Positions 17,935 through 26,616 of a stretch of DNA of 64,000 bases are shown here, piece by piece. The position numbers and the translations under genes are program-made. The DNA is from Spirosoma sp. KCTC 42546 (lineage in GTDB: Bacteria; Bacteroidota; Bacteroidia; Cytophagales; Spirosomataceae), in NCBI RefSeq assembly GCF_006965485.1, contig NZ_CP041360.1:6366501-6430500 (forward strand). Direction: 5' to 3'. Positions within the stretch are counted from its first letter, which is position 1. Every line of letters begins with the position of its first letter. Below the pieces are notes generated by a model, which was given only the letters and a program-made list of their open reading frames with translations, made no database searches and was not told where the DNA came from.

Positions 17935-17980
17935 AAGTTAAACGCGAGGCTTTGAACTATCAGCCGAATGAATTTGGCAT

Positions 17981-18145
17981 TCATTTGTACAATAACAATC
18001 GTTTTCGGGCTGTACTAACTAATTTTTCAGTAAATCTTAGTAGAAAGGCTCTCAATTGGCGGTCATAACTATTCGTCCGGTACTTTTTGGGCAATTCTTG
18101 GTACTTTTGAACCATTTTACGCAGGAAAACTAGCAGGGTAGTCAT
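17981..18145 (-). CDS. Doubtful small basic ORF
   Basis: 54 residues from ATG 18145, rich in Lys and Arg (for example MVQKYQELPKKYRTN and STARKRLLLYK), in the 265-bp gap between two divergent genes. No family was recognised, and the region should also hold both promoters. It may be a chance frame. Confidence 0.2.
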   Translation of the reverse strand: MTTLLVFLRKMVQKYQELPKKYRTNSYDRQLRAFLLRFTEKLVSTARKRLLLYK

Positions 18146-18199
18146 CTTTGATTGCGTATAAGTATTCAGTGTAGAAGTAGATTCTATTGATCGCAATTT

Positions 18200-19213
18200 A
18201 TGAAAGCTGCTTTCCTTCAAGCGCCTAAACACATTCATGTACAGGACATTTCTATCCCAGAACCAGGCTTTGGCGAAGTACGTATAAAGTTGAAACAGAT
18301 TGGTATTTGTGGCTCTGATGTACACCTGTTTTTGGGCCATCGCCAGTTAGACACGCCAACTGTTATTGGCCACGAAGGGCTAGGCTATATCGATAAAATT
18401 GGGACGGGTGTCTCGGATCGTTCACTGGGCGAACGGGTTGTTATTGAACCCAATATTCCCTGTCGGCACTGCCGCTATTGTGTATCTGGCCGGGGTAACA
18501 TCTGCATCAATAAGCGGGTCATAGGTCTGAATGAAGCCGGGTGCTTTGCCGAATACGTTGTAGTGCCCGCCGATTTCTGCTGGAAGGTACCCGATAGCAT
18601 TTCTGACGACGATGCCGTGACCGTTGAGCCCATGGCCGTAGCCTTACATGCGCTACTAACCTCCAGTGCCAAACCCGGCGATACAATTGCGGTCATTGGC
18701 CTGGGTGCCATTGGATTATTGGTTACGCACCTGGCGTTATCTCTTGGCTATCAGGTATTCGTAACCGAAATCAGTTCAACTAAAGTACGATTAGCCGAAA
18801 GTCTGGGCGCTATTGCCCTTTGCCCAACGGGAAGCCCGGCTGAGCAACAGGCGGCTTTAGCGGAGGCCTGGCTAGCCAACGATGTGTGCGCCGTATTTGA
18901 ATGCGCAGGAGCTGCGGCTACAGCATCTCTTGTAACGGCGGCAGCGCCCCGTGGGTCAGAAATTGTGCTGGTGGGTCTGTCGGGACATGCAGCTACGTTT
19001 ACGCCACTCAAAATCGCCCGCGAAGGTATTCATATCGTTCCGTCCATCATTTATGACCACCCGGTTGATTTTAAACGGACACTCCAGTTGATGGCAGCCC
19101 GCATCATTCGTCCAGGCTTTATCATCTCCCGAAAAATTGAACTCGACAACCTGCAATCCGCTTTGGAACTGGCCGCGCTGGGTGAAGACAGCAAAATTTT
19201 AATTACTATATAA
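18200..19213 (+). CDS. Zinc-dependent medium-chain alcohol/polyol dehydrogenase
   Basis: A 337-residue MDR-family protein. Catalytic zinc ligands are Cys37 and His58-Glu59 (GHEG); structural zinc ligands are Cys88, Cys91, Cys94 and Cys102 (CRHCRYCVSGRGNIC). The NAD-binding motif GLGAIG lies near residue 166. The arrangement fits L-iditol/sorbitol, L-threonine 3- or galactonate-type (L-gulonate 5-) dehydrogenases; the substrate is not readable. An MFS transporter follows 106 bp downstream, so the two may import and oxidise one small hydroxy compound (inference). Confidence 0.85.
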   Translation: MKAAFLQAPKHIHVQDISIPEPGFGEVRIKLKQIGICGSDVHLFLGHRQLDTPTVIGHEGLGYIDKIGTGVSDRSLGERVVIEPNIPCRHCRYCVSGRGNICINKRVIGLNEAGCFAEYVVVPADFCWKVPDSISDDDAVTVEPMAVALHALLTSSAKPGDTIAVIGLGAIGLLVTHLALSLGYQVFVTEISSTKVRLAESLGAIALCPTGSPAEQQAALAEAWLANDVCAVFECAGAAATASLVTAAAPRGSEIVLVGLSGHAATFTPLKIAREGIHIVPSIIYDHPVDFKRTLQLMAARIIRPGFIISRKIELDNLQSALELAALGEDSKILITI

Positions 19214-19219
19214 AAATGA

Positions 19220-19306
19220 TTGTAACACAGAGATATACGGAGAGAAAAGGGGATAAACAGAGTTAGCTATTTTCTCTCTGTATCTCCGTGTATCTCTGTG
19301 TTACAA
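19220..19306. repeat. Inverted repeat between dehydrogenase and MFS genes
   Basis: Perfect 16-bp outer arms (19220-19235 and 19291-19306, TTGTAACACAGAGATA and its complement), followed inward by further partial pairing (ACGGAGA, GAGAGAAAA with TTTTCTCTC). The right arm is longer than the left by an extra copy of the TCTCTGTATCTCCGTG type of string. It separates two genes that appear to be co-directional. Confidence 0.8.
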
Positions 19307-19319
19307 CTTTTCTCCAACT

Positions 19320-20636
19320 ATGCTTACCAAACCCGCTCCGCCCGACCTGAAAACACTGCTGGACACCCAGCCAATGAGTTCCTTTCAGATTCTGATGGTA
19401 GCCATCTGCTTTATTCTGAATATGAACGACGGTATCGACGTGCTGGTGGTGTCGTTTACGGGCTCGGAGATTGTCCGCGAATGGTCGTTGTCGAAAAGCG
19501 AGTTGGGGTATATTTTCAGTGCCGGGCTAGCGGGAATGACGGCGGGCTGCTTTTTGCTGGCTCCTTTCGGGGATAAAATTGGGCGTCGTACGATGTTTAT
19601 CATTGCTTTATCCCTAATTACCACCGGCATGCTGCTATCATCTCTGGTAGGGGCCTATTACCAGTTACTACTCTGCCGACTCATCACTGGGCTGGGCATT
19701 GGCGGTATTCTGCCCTCTCTGGCAGCGGTGGCGGCTGAGTTTTCCAATAATAAACGACGCGATTTCAGCGTGGGCTTTGTCCAGGCTGGTTGGCCAATCG
19801 GGGCTATTCTGGCGGGCTTTTTTACGGCCTGGGCTATTCCCTTGTTTGGCTGGCGGTCAGCGTACTTAGCTGCTGGATTGGTTTCGGCACTGATGCTGCT
19901 GAGCATTGTCCTGTTCATGCCCGAATCACTGGCGTTTCTGATCGGGCGGCAGCCTAAAAACGCCCTCCGTCAGGTCAATCAGCTACTAACTCGCATGGGG
20001 CAGGCCAGCATTAGTGTGCTCCCTCCTACGGCCACCAGTCACGCTGCGGTACCAATTAGCGACTTATTTACGCCGGAATACCGGGCATCGACGATACGCT
20101 TGTGGATCGGCATTTTCTTTGGGATGATGACCTTATATACCGTTATGAGCTGGGTACCCACACTGGCTAAAGATGCGGGAATGCCATTTGAACTGGCTAC
20201 TTATATTGGCACAGCGCTAAATCTGGGGGCCTTTAGCGGGAGTCTTTCGTTTGGGCTACTGGCAGGTCGCATTGGGTTGCGTAAACTGATACTTCTGTTT
20301 ATGGTCATTGCCTTTGGCAGTATGGTTTTGTACGGCAATCTCTCGATGACCTATTGGCTGATGTTCATGATGACGTTCTTCATCGGTTTTTTTGTGCAGG
20401 GCGGCTTCAACGGTTTCTACCCGACCACGGCCCGCGTATACCCGGCCCGCATGCGCACCACCGGCGTAGGGCTGTCCATGGGTATCGGGCGATTCGGTGC
20501 TATATTAGGGCCCACGCTCTTTGGGATGCTGTCGGATGCGGAACTCAGCAAATCACTGCTGTTCGTTCTGTTCTCAGCTCCGCTGCTGGTGGCCGGTGTC
20601 ATGGCCTTTACAATTCCTTCCAAAAACCTGGATTGA
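19320..20636 (+). CDS. MFS transporter, AAHS-like (aromatic or sugar acid:H+ symporter)
   Basis: A 438-residue protein with about 12 hydrophobic segments in two halves and a central cytoplasmic loop near residues 200-245. It has the MFS signature between TM2 and TM3 (FGDKIGRRTMF) and ITGLGIGGILPSLAAVAAEF in TM4, as in the aromatic acid/hexuronate symporter subfamilies. The second half repeats the weaker signature GLLAGRIGLRKL. It follows the dehydrogenase at 18200 and probably imports its substrate or a related acid (inference). Confidence 0.8.
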   Translation: MLTKPAPPDLKTLLDTQPMSSFQILMVAICFILNMNDGIDVLVVSFTGSEIVREWSLSKSELGYIFSAGLAGMTAGCFLLAPFGDKIGRRTMFIIALSLITTGMLLSSLVGAYYQLLLCRLITGLGIGGILPSLAAVAAEFSNNKRRDFSVGFVQAGWPIGAILAGFFTAWAIPLFGWRSAYLAAGLVSALMLLSIVLFMPESLAFLIGRQPKNALRQVNQLLTRMGQASISVLPPTATSHAAVPISDLFTPEYRASTIRLWIGIFFGMMTLYTVMSWVPTLAKDAGMPFELATYIGTALNLGAFSGSLSFGLLAGRIGLRKLILLFMVIAFGSMVLYGNLSMTYWLMFMMTFFIGFFVQGGFNGFYPTTARVYPARMRTTGVGLSMGIGRFGAILGPTLFGMLSDAELSKSLLFVLFSAPLLVAGVMAFTIPSKNLD

Positions 20637-20770
20637 TGGCTTTTACTAGATTGCGATCTGTCTCTCATCAGCATTAAACCTATATCCATCCGGTTAAATC
20701 AGCGCTTCATCCAGTTTCGCTTTTGGACATTAAAACTTGGGGTAACCTTTGTTAGGTCAAAAGCAATCTC

Positions 20771-23335
20771 ATGAAAACGAACGTTCTACTTATCGCTGTC
20801 TTTTTACTAACTCTCGGTTTTGTTTCTCCCCTCCGTGCTCAGTTCCCCACAATGGGCGGCTCTACACAACCAAAAGCCCTTCCTGGTACGGCTGGAGATC
20901 AGAGCCCCAAAGGGAGCGCCAAAATCATTGGCTCCATCCTTGATTCGACTCAGGCAAAAGGGGTTGAATTTGCCAGCGTCGCCCTCTACAATAAATCAAC
21001 AGGTAAAGCTGTAGATGGTACGGTAGCCGACGAGAAAGGTAAATTTGCCTTAACGAAACTGGTTGCCGGTGATTACCGGATTCTGATCAGCTTTGTTGGT
21101 TTTCGCAATAAAACGATTGAGAACCTGACCCTGACAAATGGTCAAAGCCTCGATCTGGGTGTTATCAAACTGGCTTCCAGTGTAAAAACCCTGGAAGAAG
21201 TGACCGTGGTCGGTCAGGGCGCCATGATTGAAGAGAAGGTGGACCGGCTGGTTTACAATGCGGATAAAGACATTACCGCTAAAGGTGGTGATGCTACCGA
21301 CATTCTACGTAAAGTGCCCCTGCTCACGGTTGATCTGGATGGAAATGTATCCCTGCGGGGCAGTTCCAATATACGGGTGCTGATTAACAACAAGCCTTCT
21401 ACTATCGTGGCCAGCAGTGTTGCCGATGCCTTGAAGCAAATCCCTGCGGACCAGATTAAAACCGTCGAAGTAATTACCAGCCCATCGGCCAAGTATGACG
21501 CGGAAGGTTCGGGTGGTATCATCAACATTATTACCAAAAAGAACAGCTTACAGGGTCTGAATCTGAATGTCGATTCGGGTGTGGGTAACCGGGGTTCGAT
21601 GCTTTCGCTCAACGGCAACTACCGCAAAGGCAAAGCAGGTTTCACGCTGGGTGGCTTTGGCCGGGCAAGTTACAACACCATCACCAAAACCAACCTCGAC
21701 CAAACCAGTCAGGTAAACGGTGTGTCGACGCTGACCCGTCAATCGGGCGATGGCCACAGCTCATTCCTGTTCGGGCAATATAACCTGGGCTTCGATTATG
21801 ACCTGGCCAAAAACCAGAGTTTAACGGCGGGCGTACGGTATGGTGCGCGTAACATGCTCAGTCAGCAAGATTTAGTGACGCAATTATTCACCAACGGAGT
21901 GGCTGGTTCAACGGCTTACCGGAACGTGGATGCCAAGAACCTATCAGGCACGGTAGATGCGAACATTGATTACCTGCATACCTTCAAACCCCAGCAGGAA
22001 TGGAGTATTTCGACGCTCTACAGCCGGAATGACCTGACCAACAACTTCGACGCCGACTTACTGAGTGGTGCCCGTGAGCTAACTGGCCGTCAGCGAAACC
22101 TGAACAAAAACGTTAACCAGGAATTTACCCTGCAAACGGATTACCAGACGCCGATCAAGAAAAACCAACTCCTTGAGTTTGGGGCGAAAGCTATTCTCCG
22201 GGAGGTCAATAGTGATTACAAGTATTTGCTGGCTGGCCCATCGGGCACGTTCACGACAGAAGCCAACAATACATTGGGCGAGCTGACGTACCATCAGAAC
22301 ATTGCTGCCGGGTATAGCTCATACACCTATACGACTAAAAACCGCTACACATTTAAGGGTGGATTGCGTTATGAGCACACCTTCATTGATGCCAGCACCC
22401 GCGAAGGTGGTAATCTGGGAGTTGGCGATTATGGCGTATTGGTGCCCAGTGTGAACGCATCGAAGACCTTTAAAGGAACTACGTTTAAGCTCGGTTTCAA
22501 CCGCCGGATTCAACGTCCTGGTCTTCAGCAGTTGAACCCTAACTTCAACGCTGCCAACCCGCAGAACATCACTATTGGTAACCCAACCCTACGTCCTGAA
22601 TTAACTAATAACTTTGAACTGGGCTTGAGCAAAACCATCAAAAAGACGTTCATCAACGCTACGTTCTTTGGCCGGGTAACCAACAATGCCATCACGCAGA
22701 TTAGCCGGCCTTCCGATACCCTGGCCGGAGCCATCGTCACGACCTATCAGAACATTGGCCGTCAGTATACCTATGGCACTAACATCTTTGGTAATGTGGC
22801 GGTGACCTCAAAAATTAATGTCGGCGTGTTTTTGAACACGTTCTACACCAGTCTTACAGGCCAAACGGCGGGTGCAGACGGTGTATCTACAACGCTGACC
22901 AATACAGGGATTAACATAAGTGGTGGTTCCTTTGCGTCGGCTCAGTTTAAAAATGGCTGGGGCGCACAGGCCTTCGGATTTTTACAGGGCTCGCAGGTGC
23001 AGTTGCAGGGACGCCAGGGTGGTTTCGGCTTCTACACCGTTGGGGTTAAAAAGGACTTCAACAGTAAAAAAGGTAGCGTTGGTATAGCCGCAGAAAACTT
23101 CCTGAATAACCGGTTCAACATTCACACGGTACTCAATTCGCCCCTGTTCAGTCAGGTCAACGATGTGTATCTGTATAACCGGGGTATCCGCCTGACGTTT
23201 ACTTATAAAATTGGTAAAATGACCATGGAAGCTCCTCGTAAGAAAGCTAAGTCTGTCAATAACGATGATGTCAAAAGTGATGGACAAACACAATCAGGCG
23301 GTACAACCACAGGTGGAGGACAACCTCGTCAGTAG
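20771..23335 (+). CDS. TonB-dependent outer-membrane beta-barrel receptor
   Basis: An 854-residue protein: signal peptide about 1-24, a carboxypeptidase-regulatory-like domain (about 50-135; GSILDSTQAKGVEFASVALY), a plug with RKVPLLTVDLDGNVSLRGSSN and KQIPADQIKTVEVITSPSAKYDAEGSGGIINIITKK, and an OMP_b-brl_3-type barrel (NRRIQRPGLQQLNPNF..NPTLRPELTNNFELGLSK). The last 35 residues are a polar Gly/Thr/Gln tail. No dedicated SusD partner is present. The ligand is unknown. The LolA-like gene follows after 55 bp, probably in one operon. Confidence 0.9.
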   Translation: MKTNVLLIAVFLLTLGFVSPLRAQFPTMGGSTQPKALPGTAGDQSPKGSAKIIGSILDSTQAKGVEFASVALYNKSTGKAVDGTVADEKGKFALTKLVAGDYRILISFVGFRNKTIENLTLTNGQSLDLGVIKLASSVKTLEEVTVVGQGAMIEEKVDRLVYNADKDITAKGGDATDILRKVPLLTVDLDGNVSLRGSSNIRVLINNKPSTIVASSVADALKQIPADQIKTVEVITSPSAKYDAEGSGGIINIITKKNSLQGLNLNVDSGVGNRGSMLSLNGNYRKGKAGFTLGGFGRASYNTITKTNLDQTSQVNGVSTLTRQSGDGHSSFLFGQYNLGFDYDLAKNQSLTAGVRYGARNMLSQQDLVTQLFTNGVAGSTAYRNVDAKNLSGTVDANIDYLHTFKPQQEWSISTLYSRNDLTNNFDADLLSGARELTGRQRNLNKNVNQEFTLQTDYQTPIKKNQLLEFGAKAILREVNSDYKYLLAGPSGTFTTEANNTLGELTYHQNIAAGYSSYTYTTKNRYTFKGGLRYEHTFIDASTREGGNLGVGDYGVLVPSVNASKTFKGTTFKLGFNRRIQRPGLQQLNPNFNAANPQNITIGNPTLRPELTNNFELGLSKTIKKTFINATFFGRVTNNAITQISRPSDTLAGAIVTTYQNIGRQYTYGTNIFGNVAVTSKINVGVFLNTFYTSLTGQTAGADGVSTTLTNTGINISGGSFASAQFKNGWGAQAFGFLQGSQVQLQGRQGGFGFYTVGVKKDFNSKKGSVGIAAENFLNNRFNIHTVLNSPLFSQVNDVYLYNRGIRLTFTYKIGKMTMEAPRKKAKSVNNDDVKSDGQTQSGGTTTGGGQPRQ

Positions 23336-23390
23336 ATTATAGGCCATTCTTATTTCTTACCCTAACAGTTAACTTAATTAGGCTTACCCG

Positions 23391-24104
23391 ATGAAAATCA
23401 ACACACTTCTGGCCTCAACCCTGGCCATCTTCGTCTCGATCAGTGCCAGTGCTCAAACCGTGGACGAAATCATTGACAAACACGTTGCGGCCCTGGGTGG
23501 CATGGACAAACTGAGCGCCGTAAAAACGCTCTATACCGAACGGTCACTGTCGGTACAAGGCATGGAAATCCCCAGTAAATCAACGGTTTTGGTCGGTAAA
23601 GCATTGCGCACCGAATCGTCGGTAATGGGCAACTCAATGATTCAGGTGGTGGATGGCACAACAGGCTGGATGATTCGTCCGGCCATGATGGGTGGCACGG
23701 GCGATCCTGAGGATATGCCTGCCGACCAGGTTAAACAGCAACTGGGCCAGCTTGATCCATTCGGGCCGCTGATAAATTACAAAACCAAAGGCAATACGGT
23801 TGAGTTGGTCGGCAAAGAGAAAGTAGACGGCAAGGATGCCTACCATTTGAAAGTGACCACCAAAGAAGGCCAAACGTTGGATGAATTCATCGATGCAACT
23901 TCGTATCTGGCGAGCAAAATCAAAATGACGATGAATGGTCAGGCTGGTGAAATAAACTTTTCAAATTATAAAGATGTAGATGGGATCAAGTTTGCCAACA
24001 CCATGGACATGACGTCGGCACAGGGGAACCTCACCTTTACAACCGAGAAAGTGACGGTTAATGGCAAAGTAGACGAGTCTATTTTCAAGAAACCAGCCAA
24101 GTAA
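23391..24104 (+). CDS. LolA-like outer-membrane lipoprotein-sorting family protein
   Basis: A 237-residue protein with a signal peptide ending SASAQ (about residue 22). The start of the mature part, TVDEIIDKHVAALGGMDKLSAVKTLYTE, and the alternating beta strands that follow (VDGTTGWMIRP, YHLKVTTKEGQTLDEFIDATSYLASKIK, FSNYKDVDGIKFANTMDM) are typical of the periplasmic, incomplete-barrel LolA/LppX-like family in Bacteroidota. It is in line with the receptor at 20771 and ends at a strong terminator. Its ligand is unknown. Confidence 0.75.
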   Translation: MKINTLLASTLAIFVSISASAQTVDEIIDKHVAALGGMDKLSAVKTLYTERSLSVQGMEIPSKSTVLVGKALRTESSVMGNSMIQVVDGTTGWMIRPAMMGGTGDPEDMPADQVKQQLGQLDPFGPLINYKTKGNTVELVGKEKVDGKDAYHLKVTTKEGQTLDEFIDATSYLASKIKMTMNGQAGEINFSNYKDVDGIKFANTMDMTSAQGNLTFTTEKVTVNGKVDESIFKKPAK

Positions 24105-24138
24105 GCCAATCTCTGGTAACGATAAGAACGTACTTCCT

Positions 24139-24187
24139 AGTGACGAAGTTAACCGGGTTAATTCGGTTAACTTCGTCACTATTTTTT
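24139..24187 (+). terminator. Intrinsic terminator after the LolA-like gene
   Basis: Perfect 17-bp stem AGTGACGAAGTTAACCG (24139-24155) with its complement (24164-24180), an 8-nt loop, then ATTTTTTG. It sits 34 bp after the stop codon. Confidence 0.85.
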
Positions 24188-24314
24188 GTAGATCAAATCA
24201 GCTATTTACAACTAATAAAGTAACTAAAATCGATTCGACACACCTGAATCTGACAACTTCGTAAACATTTTCCCTTTTGGTTTGTCTAATTTTAACTAGC
24301 CATACCTCGCACTC

Positions 24315-26114
24315 TTGAGAACATTTAATACCAACTATAACTATCCTTTTCTGAGCGGAGGTGGTGAACTGGGTGAACTAATCCGAACCTACGATTGGTC
24401 AACATCGCCCCTGGGTACACCAGACCAGTGGCCCACCAGTCTGCGTACGCTAGTCAATATGATGCTTACCTCCCGCTTCCCAATGCTCATTTTCTGGGGA
24501 CCGGAATTGATTACCTTTTATAACGACGCCTTCCGGCCCAGCCTGGGCGACAATGGAAAGCACCCTTCTTCTTTAGGGCAACGGGGCGAACAAAGCTGGG
24601 CTGAATCCTGGCCGGTTATCGGCCCTATGATTTACACGATCATGGCCGGTGGAGATGCCGTATGGTTTGAAGACCAAAAGCTGCCTCTATATCGGGATGG
24701 CCAGATGGGTTATGCTTACTGGACGTACAGTTTCAGCCCCCTTATTGGCGACACTGATTCGGTGAATGGTGTTCTGGTCACCTGCTCGGAAACCACCAAA
24801 GCGGTAGAAAGCCTGCAACAACTCAATGAGACAAATGCGGAACTGAAACAGTCGCTGGAGCAGAATATTGCACTACGGGAGGAGCAACATGCCTCCCAGC
24901 AACAGACAAAAGAAAGCGAAGCCAAATTCCGAACGCTGGTTGAACAGGCGCCCATAGCGGCTTGCCTGTTTATAGGCCGGGAACTCCGCATTGAGATTGC
25001 CAACCAGATCATGCTTCGGTTCTGGGGTAAGGACGCTTCTATTCTGGGGCTACCCCTGGAAAAAGCTCTACCCGAGTTGAAAAGTCAACCGTTTCTAAAA
25101 ATCCTCGACGATGTTTTTACCAGTGGAACGACCTATGAGGCCTGCGATACCCGCGTTGAGCTAATGGTCGATAATCATCTGGGAGCATACTACTTCGATT
25201 TAACGTACAAGCCTCTATATGATGCTGACGGCAACGTTTATGCCATTATGGCCATGGCCATTGATGTTACCAAGCCGGTTCAGTCCCGAATTACGTTAGA
25301 AGAAAACGAAGCCCGCTTACAGGAATTGTCGATGGATCTGGAGCGGCAAGTTCAGGAGCGCACTCAGCAACTGGAAAACTCGGTTCAGGAACTGAAACGA
25401 TCCAATGAAAACCTCCAGCAGTTCGCTTATATTGCCTCCCATGACCTACAGGAGCCACTGCGTAAAGTCCAGCAATTCGGGGATTTGCTAAAGAATCAAT
25501 ATATAGATACGCTGGGTGATGGGGCTATCTATTTGGAACGAATGCAGTCGGCGGCCAGCCGCATGTCTACCCTGATTCGAGATCTGCTCAGTTACTCGCG
25601 CATTTCAACCCGCCAGGATCACACAACGTTAGTGTCGTTGCAACAGGTGGTTACTATGGTCCTTGTTGATTTAGAACTGCGCATTCAGGAAACAGGGGCG
25701 CTTGTGGAGGTGGAGGGCTTACCCGAAATTTATGGCGATCAGGCTCAGCTGGAGCAGCTTTTTATGAATCTCATCAACAATGCGCTGAAGTTTCACAAAC
25801 CGAAGACCAGACCCGTTGTGACTATCCGTGTTCAGACCTTACCCTCTGTAAAGCTCCCGGCTTCGATTAAATTGGCGCGCCCAACCCTGGCCTATCACCG
25901 CATTGATATAGCAGATAATGGCATTGGGTTCGATGAAAAGTATCTGAACCGCATTTTCCAGGTCTTTCAGCGCCTACACGGCAAAAGCGAATTTGCCGGT
26001 ACAGGTATCGGACTGGCAATCTGCGAGAAAGTAGTATTTAATCATGGTGGCGCCATTACCGCCCGTAGTAAGTCTGGTCAGGGAGCCACCTTTAGCGTGT
26101 ACCTCCCCGTATAA
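24315..26114 (+). CDS. PAS-domain sensor histidine kinase (TTG start)
   Basis: 599 residues. The start is TTG at 24315: an in-frame TAG lies at 24297 with no ATG or GTG between, the next Met is about 50 residues in, and the opening GGGELGELIRTYDWSTSPLG is the usual beginning of this kinase type. Residues about 12-155 form a PAS-like sensor, about 205-325 a second PAS with PAC, then a coiled coil (325-370), the phospho-acceptor His376 (FAYIASHDLQEPLRK) and a HATPase_c domain (NLINNALKFH, DIADNGIGF, GTGIGLAI). There is no membrane segment, so it is cytoplasmic. No response regulator is adjacent. Confidence 0.85.
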   Translation: MRTFNTNYNYPFLSGGGELGELIRTYDWSTSPLGTPDQWPTSLRTLVNMMLTSRFPMLIFWGPELITFYNDAFRPSLGDNGKHPSSLGQRGEQSWAESWPVIGPMIYTIMAGGDAVWFEDQKLPLYRDGQMGYAYWTYSFSPLIGDTDSVNGVLVTCSETTKAVESLQQLNETNAELKQSLEQNIALREEQHASQQQTKESEAKFRTLVEQAPIAACLFIGRELRIEIANQIMLRFWGKDASILGLPLEKALPELKSQPFLKILDDVFTSGTTYEACDTRVELMVDNHLGAYYFDLTYKPLYDADGNVYAIMAMAIDVTKPVQSRITLEENEARLQELSMDLERQVQERTQQLENSVQELKRSNENLQQFAYIASHDLQEPLRKVQQFGDLLKNQYIDTLGDGAIYLERMQSAASRMSTLIRDLLSYSRISTRQDHTTLVSLQQVVTMVLVDLELRIQETGALVEVEGLPEIYGDQAQLEQLFMNLINNALKFHKPKTRPVVTIRVQTLPSVKLPASIKLARPTLAYHRIDIADNGIGFDEKYLNRIFQVFQRLHGKSEFAGTGIGLAICEKVVFNHGGAITARSKSGQGATFSVYLPV

Positions 26115-26141
26115 GATCTCAGTTTTTATTATTTATTGTTC

Positions 26142-26180
26142 CACGAACGCCCGGGTAGTAAGCCGGGCGTTCGTGTTTTT
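26142..26180 (+). terminator. Intrinsic terminator after the histidine kinase
   Basis: Perfect 13-bp GC-rich stem CACGAACGCCCGG (26142-26154) / complement (26163-26175), 8-nt loop, then TTTTT. It isolates the kinase gene from the kdp cluster. Confidence 0.9.
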
Positions 26181-26413
26181 GAGCGGCCCAAAGCTCGTAA
26201 GTCAGACCTCTATTGATGCGTTCGGCTTACCAGAATGAAAATCAACCCTACCATTTTGGTAAGATTTTCTTCCCAGACAATTTCCCCTCTCTCGTAGAAA
26301 AAATAGGCAATTACCTGAATTTCATAATATTAAGAAATCAGTAACCGATGAATTCAACTACTGGACAGCTTTTTGGCATACTGAGTTCGAACTAAACAGT
26401 ATCACTCCAAACT

Positions 26414-26500
26414 ATGGGTACGCTTCTGCTTCTAATCGGTTCGGCACTTTTATGCTTTGTCATTTTCTACAAAGCCATCGAGTGGTTCGAGCACATTTAA
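26414..26500 (+). CDS. Tiny single-span membrane protein ahead of kdpF
   Basis: 28 residues, MGTLLLLIGSALLCFVIFYK then AIEWFEHI: one hydrophobic helix with a short charged end. It begins 103 bp before kdpF in the same direction with a clean ATG and stop. It looks like a second KdpF-like stabilising peptide or a leader peptide of the kdp operon; I know no name for it. Its length, position and composition support coding but do not prove it. Confidence 0.55.
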   Translation: MGTLLLLIGSALLCFVIFYKAIEWFEHI

Positions 26501-26516
26501 CTAACCATCAATCACC

Positions 26517-26597
26517 ATGATTACGCTCGTTTTTATTGTTGCGCTGCTGGTTTTCGCCTACATGCTGTACGTGCTGATTAAACCGGAAAAGTTTTAA
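26517..26597 (+). CDS. kdpF: KdpF, small subunit of the K+-transporting ATPase
   Basis: 26 residues (MITLVFIVALLVFAYMLYVL then IKPEKF): one membrane helix ending in the KPEKF tail that is conserved in KdpF. It starts 16 bp after the stop of the preceding tiny ORF and 19 bp before kdpA. KdpF stabilises the KdpFABC complex in the inner membrane. Confidence 0.85.
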   Translation: MITLVFIVALLVFAYMLYVLIKPEKF

Positions 26598-26616
26598 CCT
26601 ATTTCTCTACTACACA

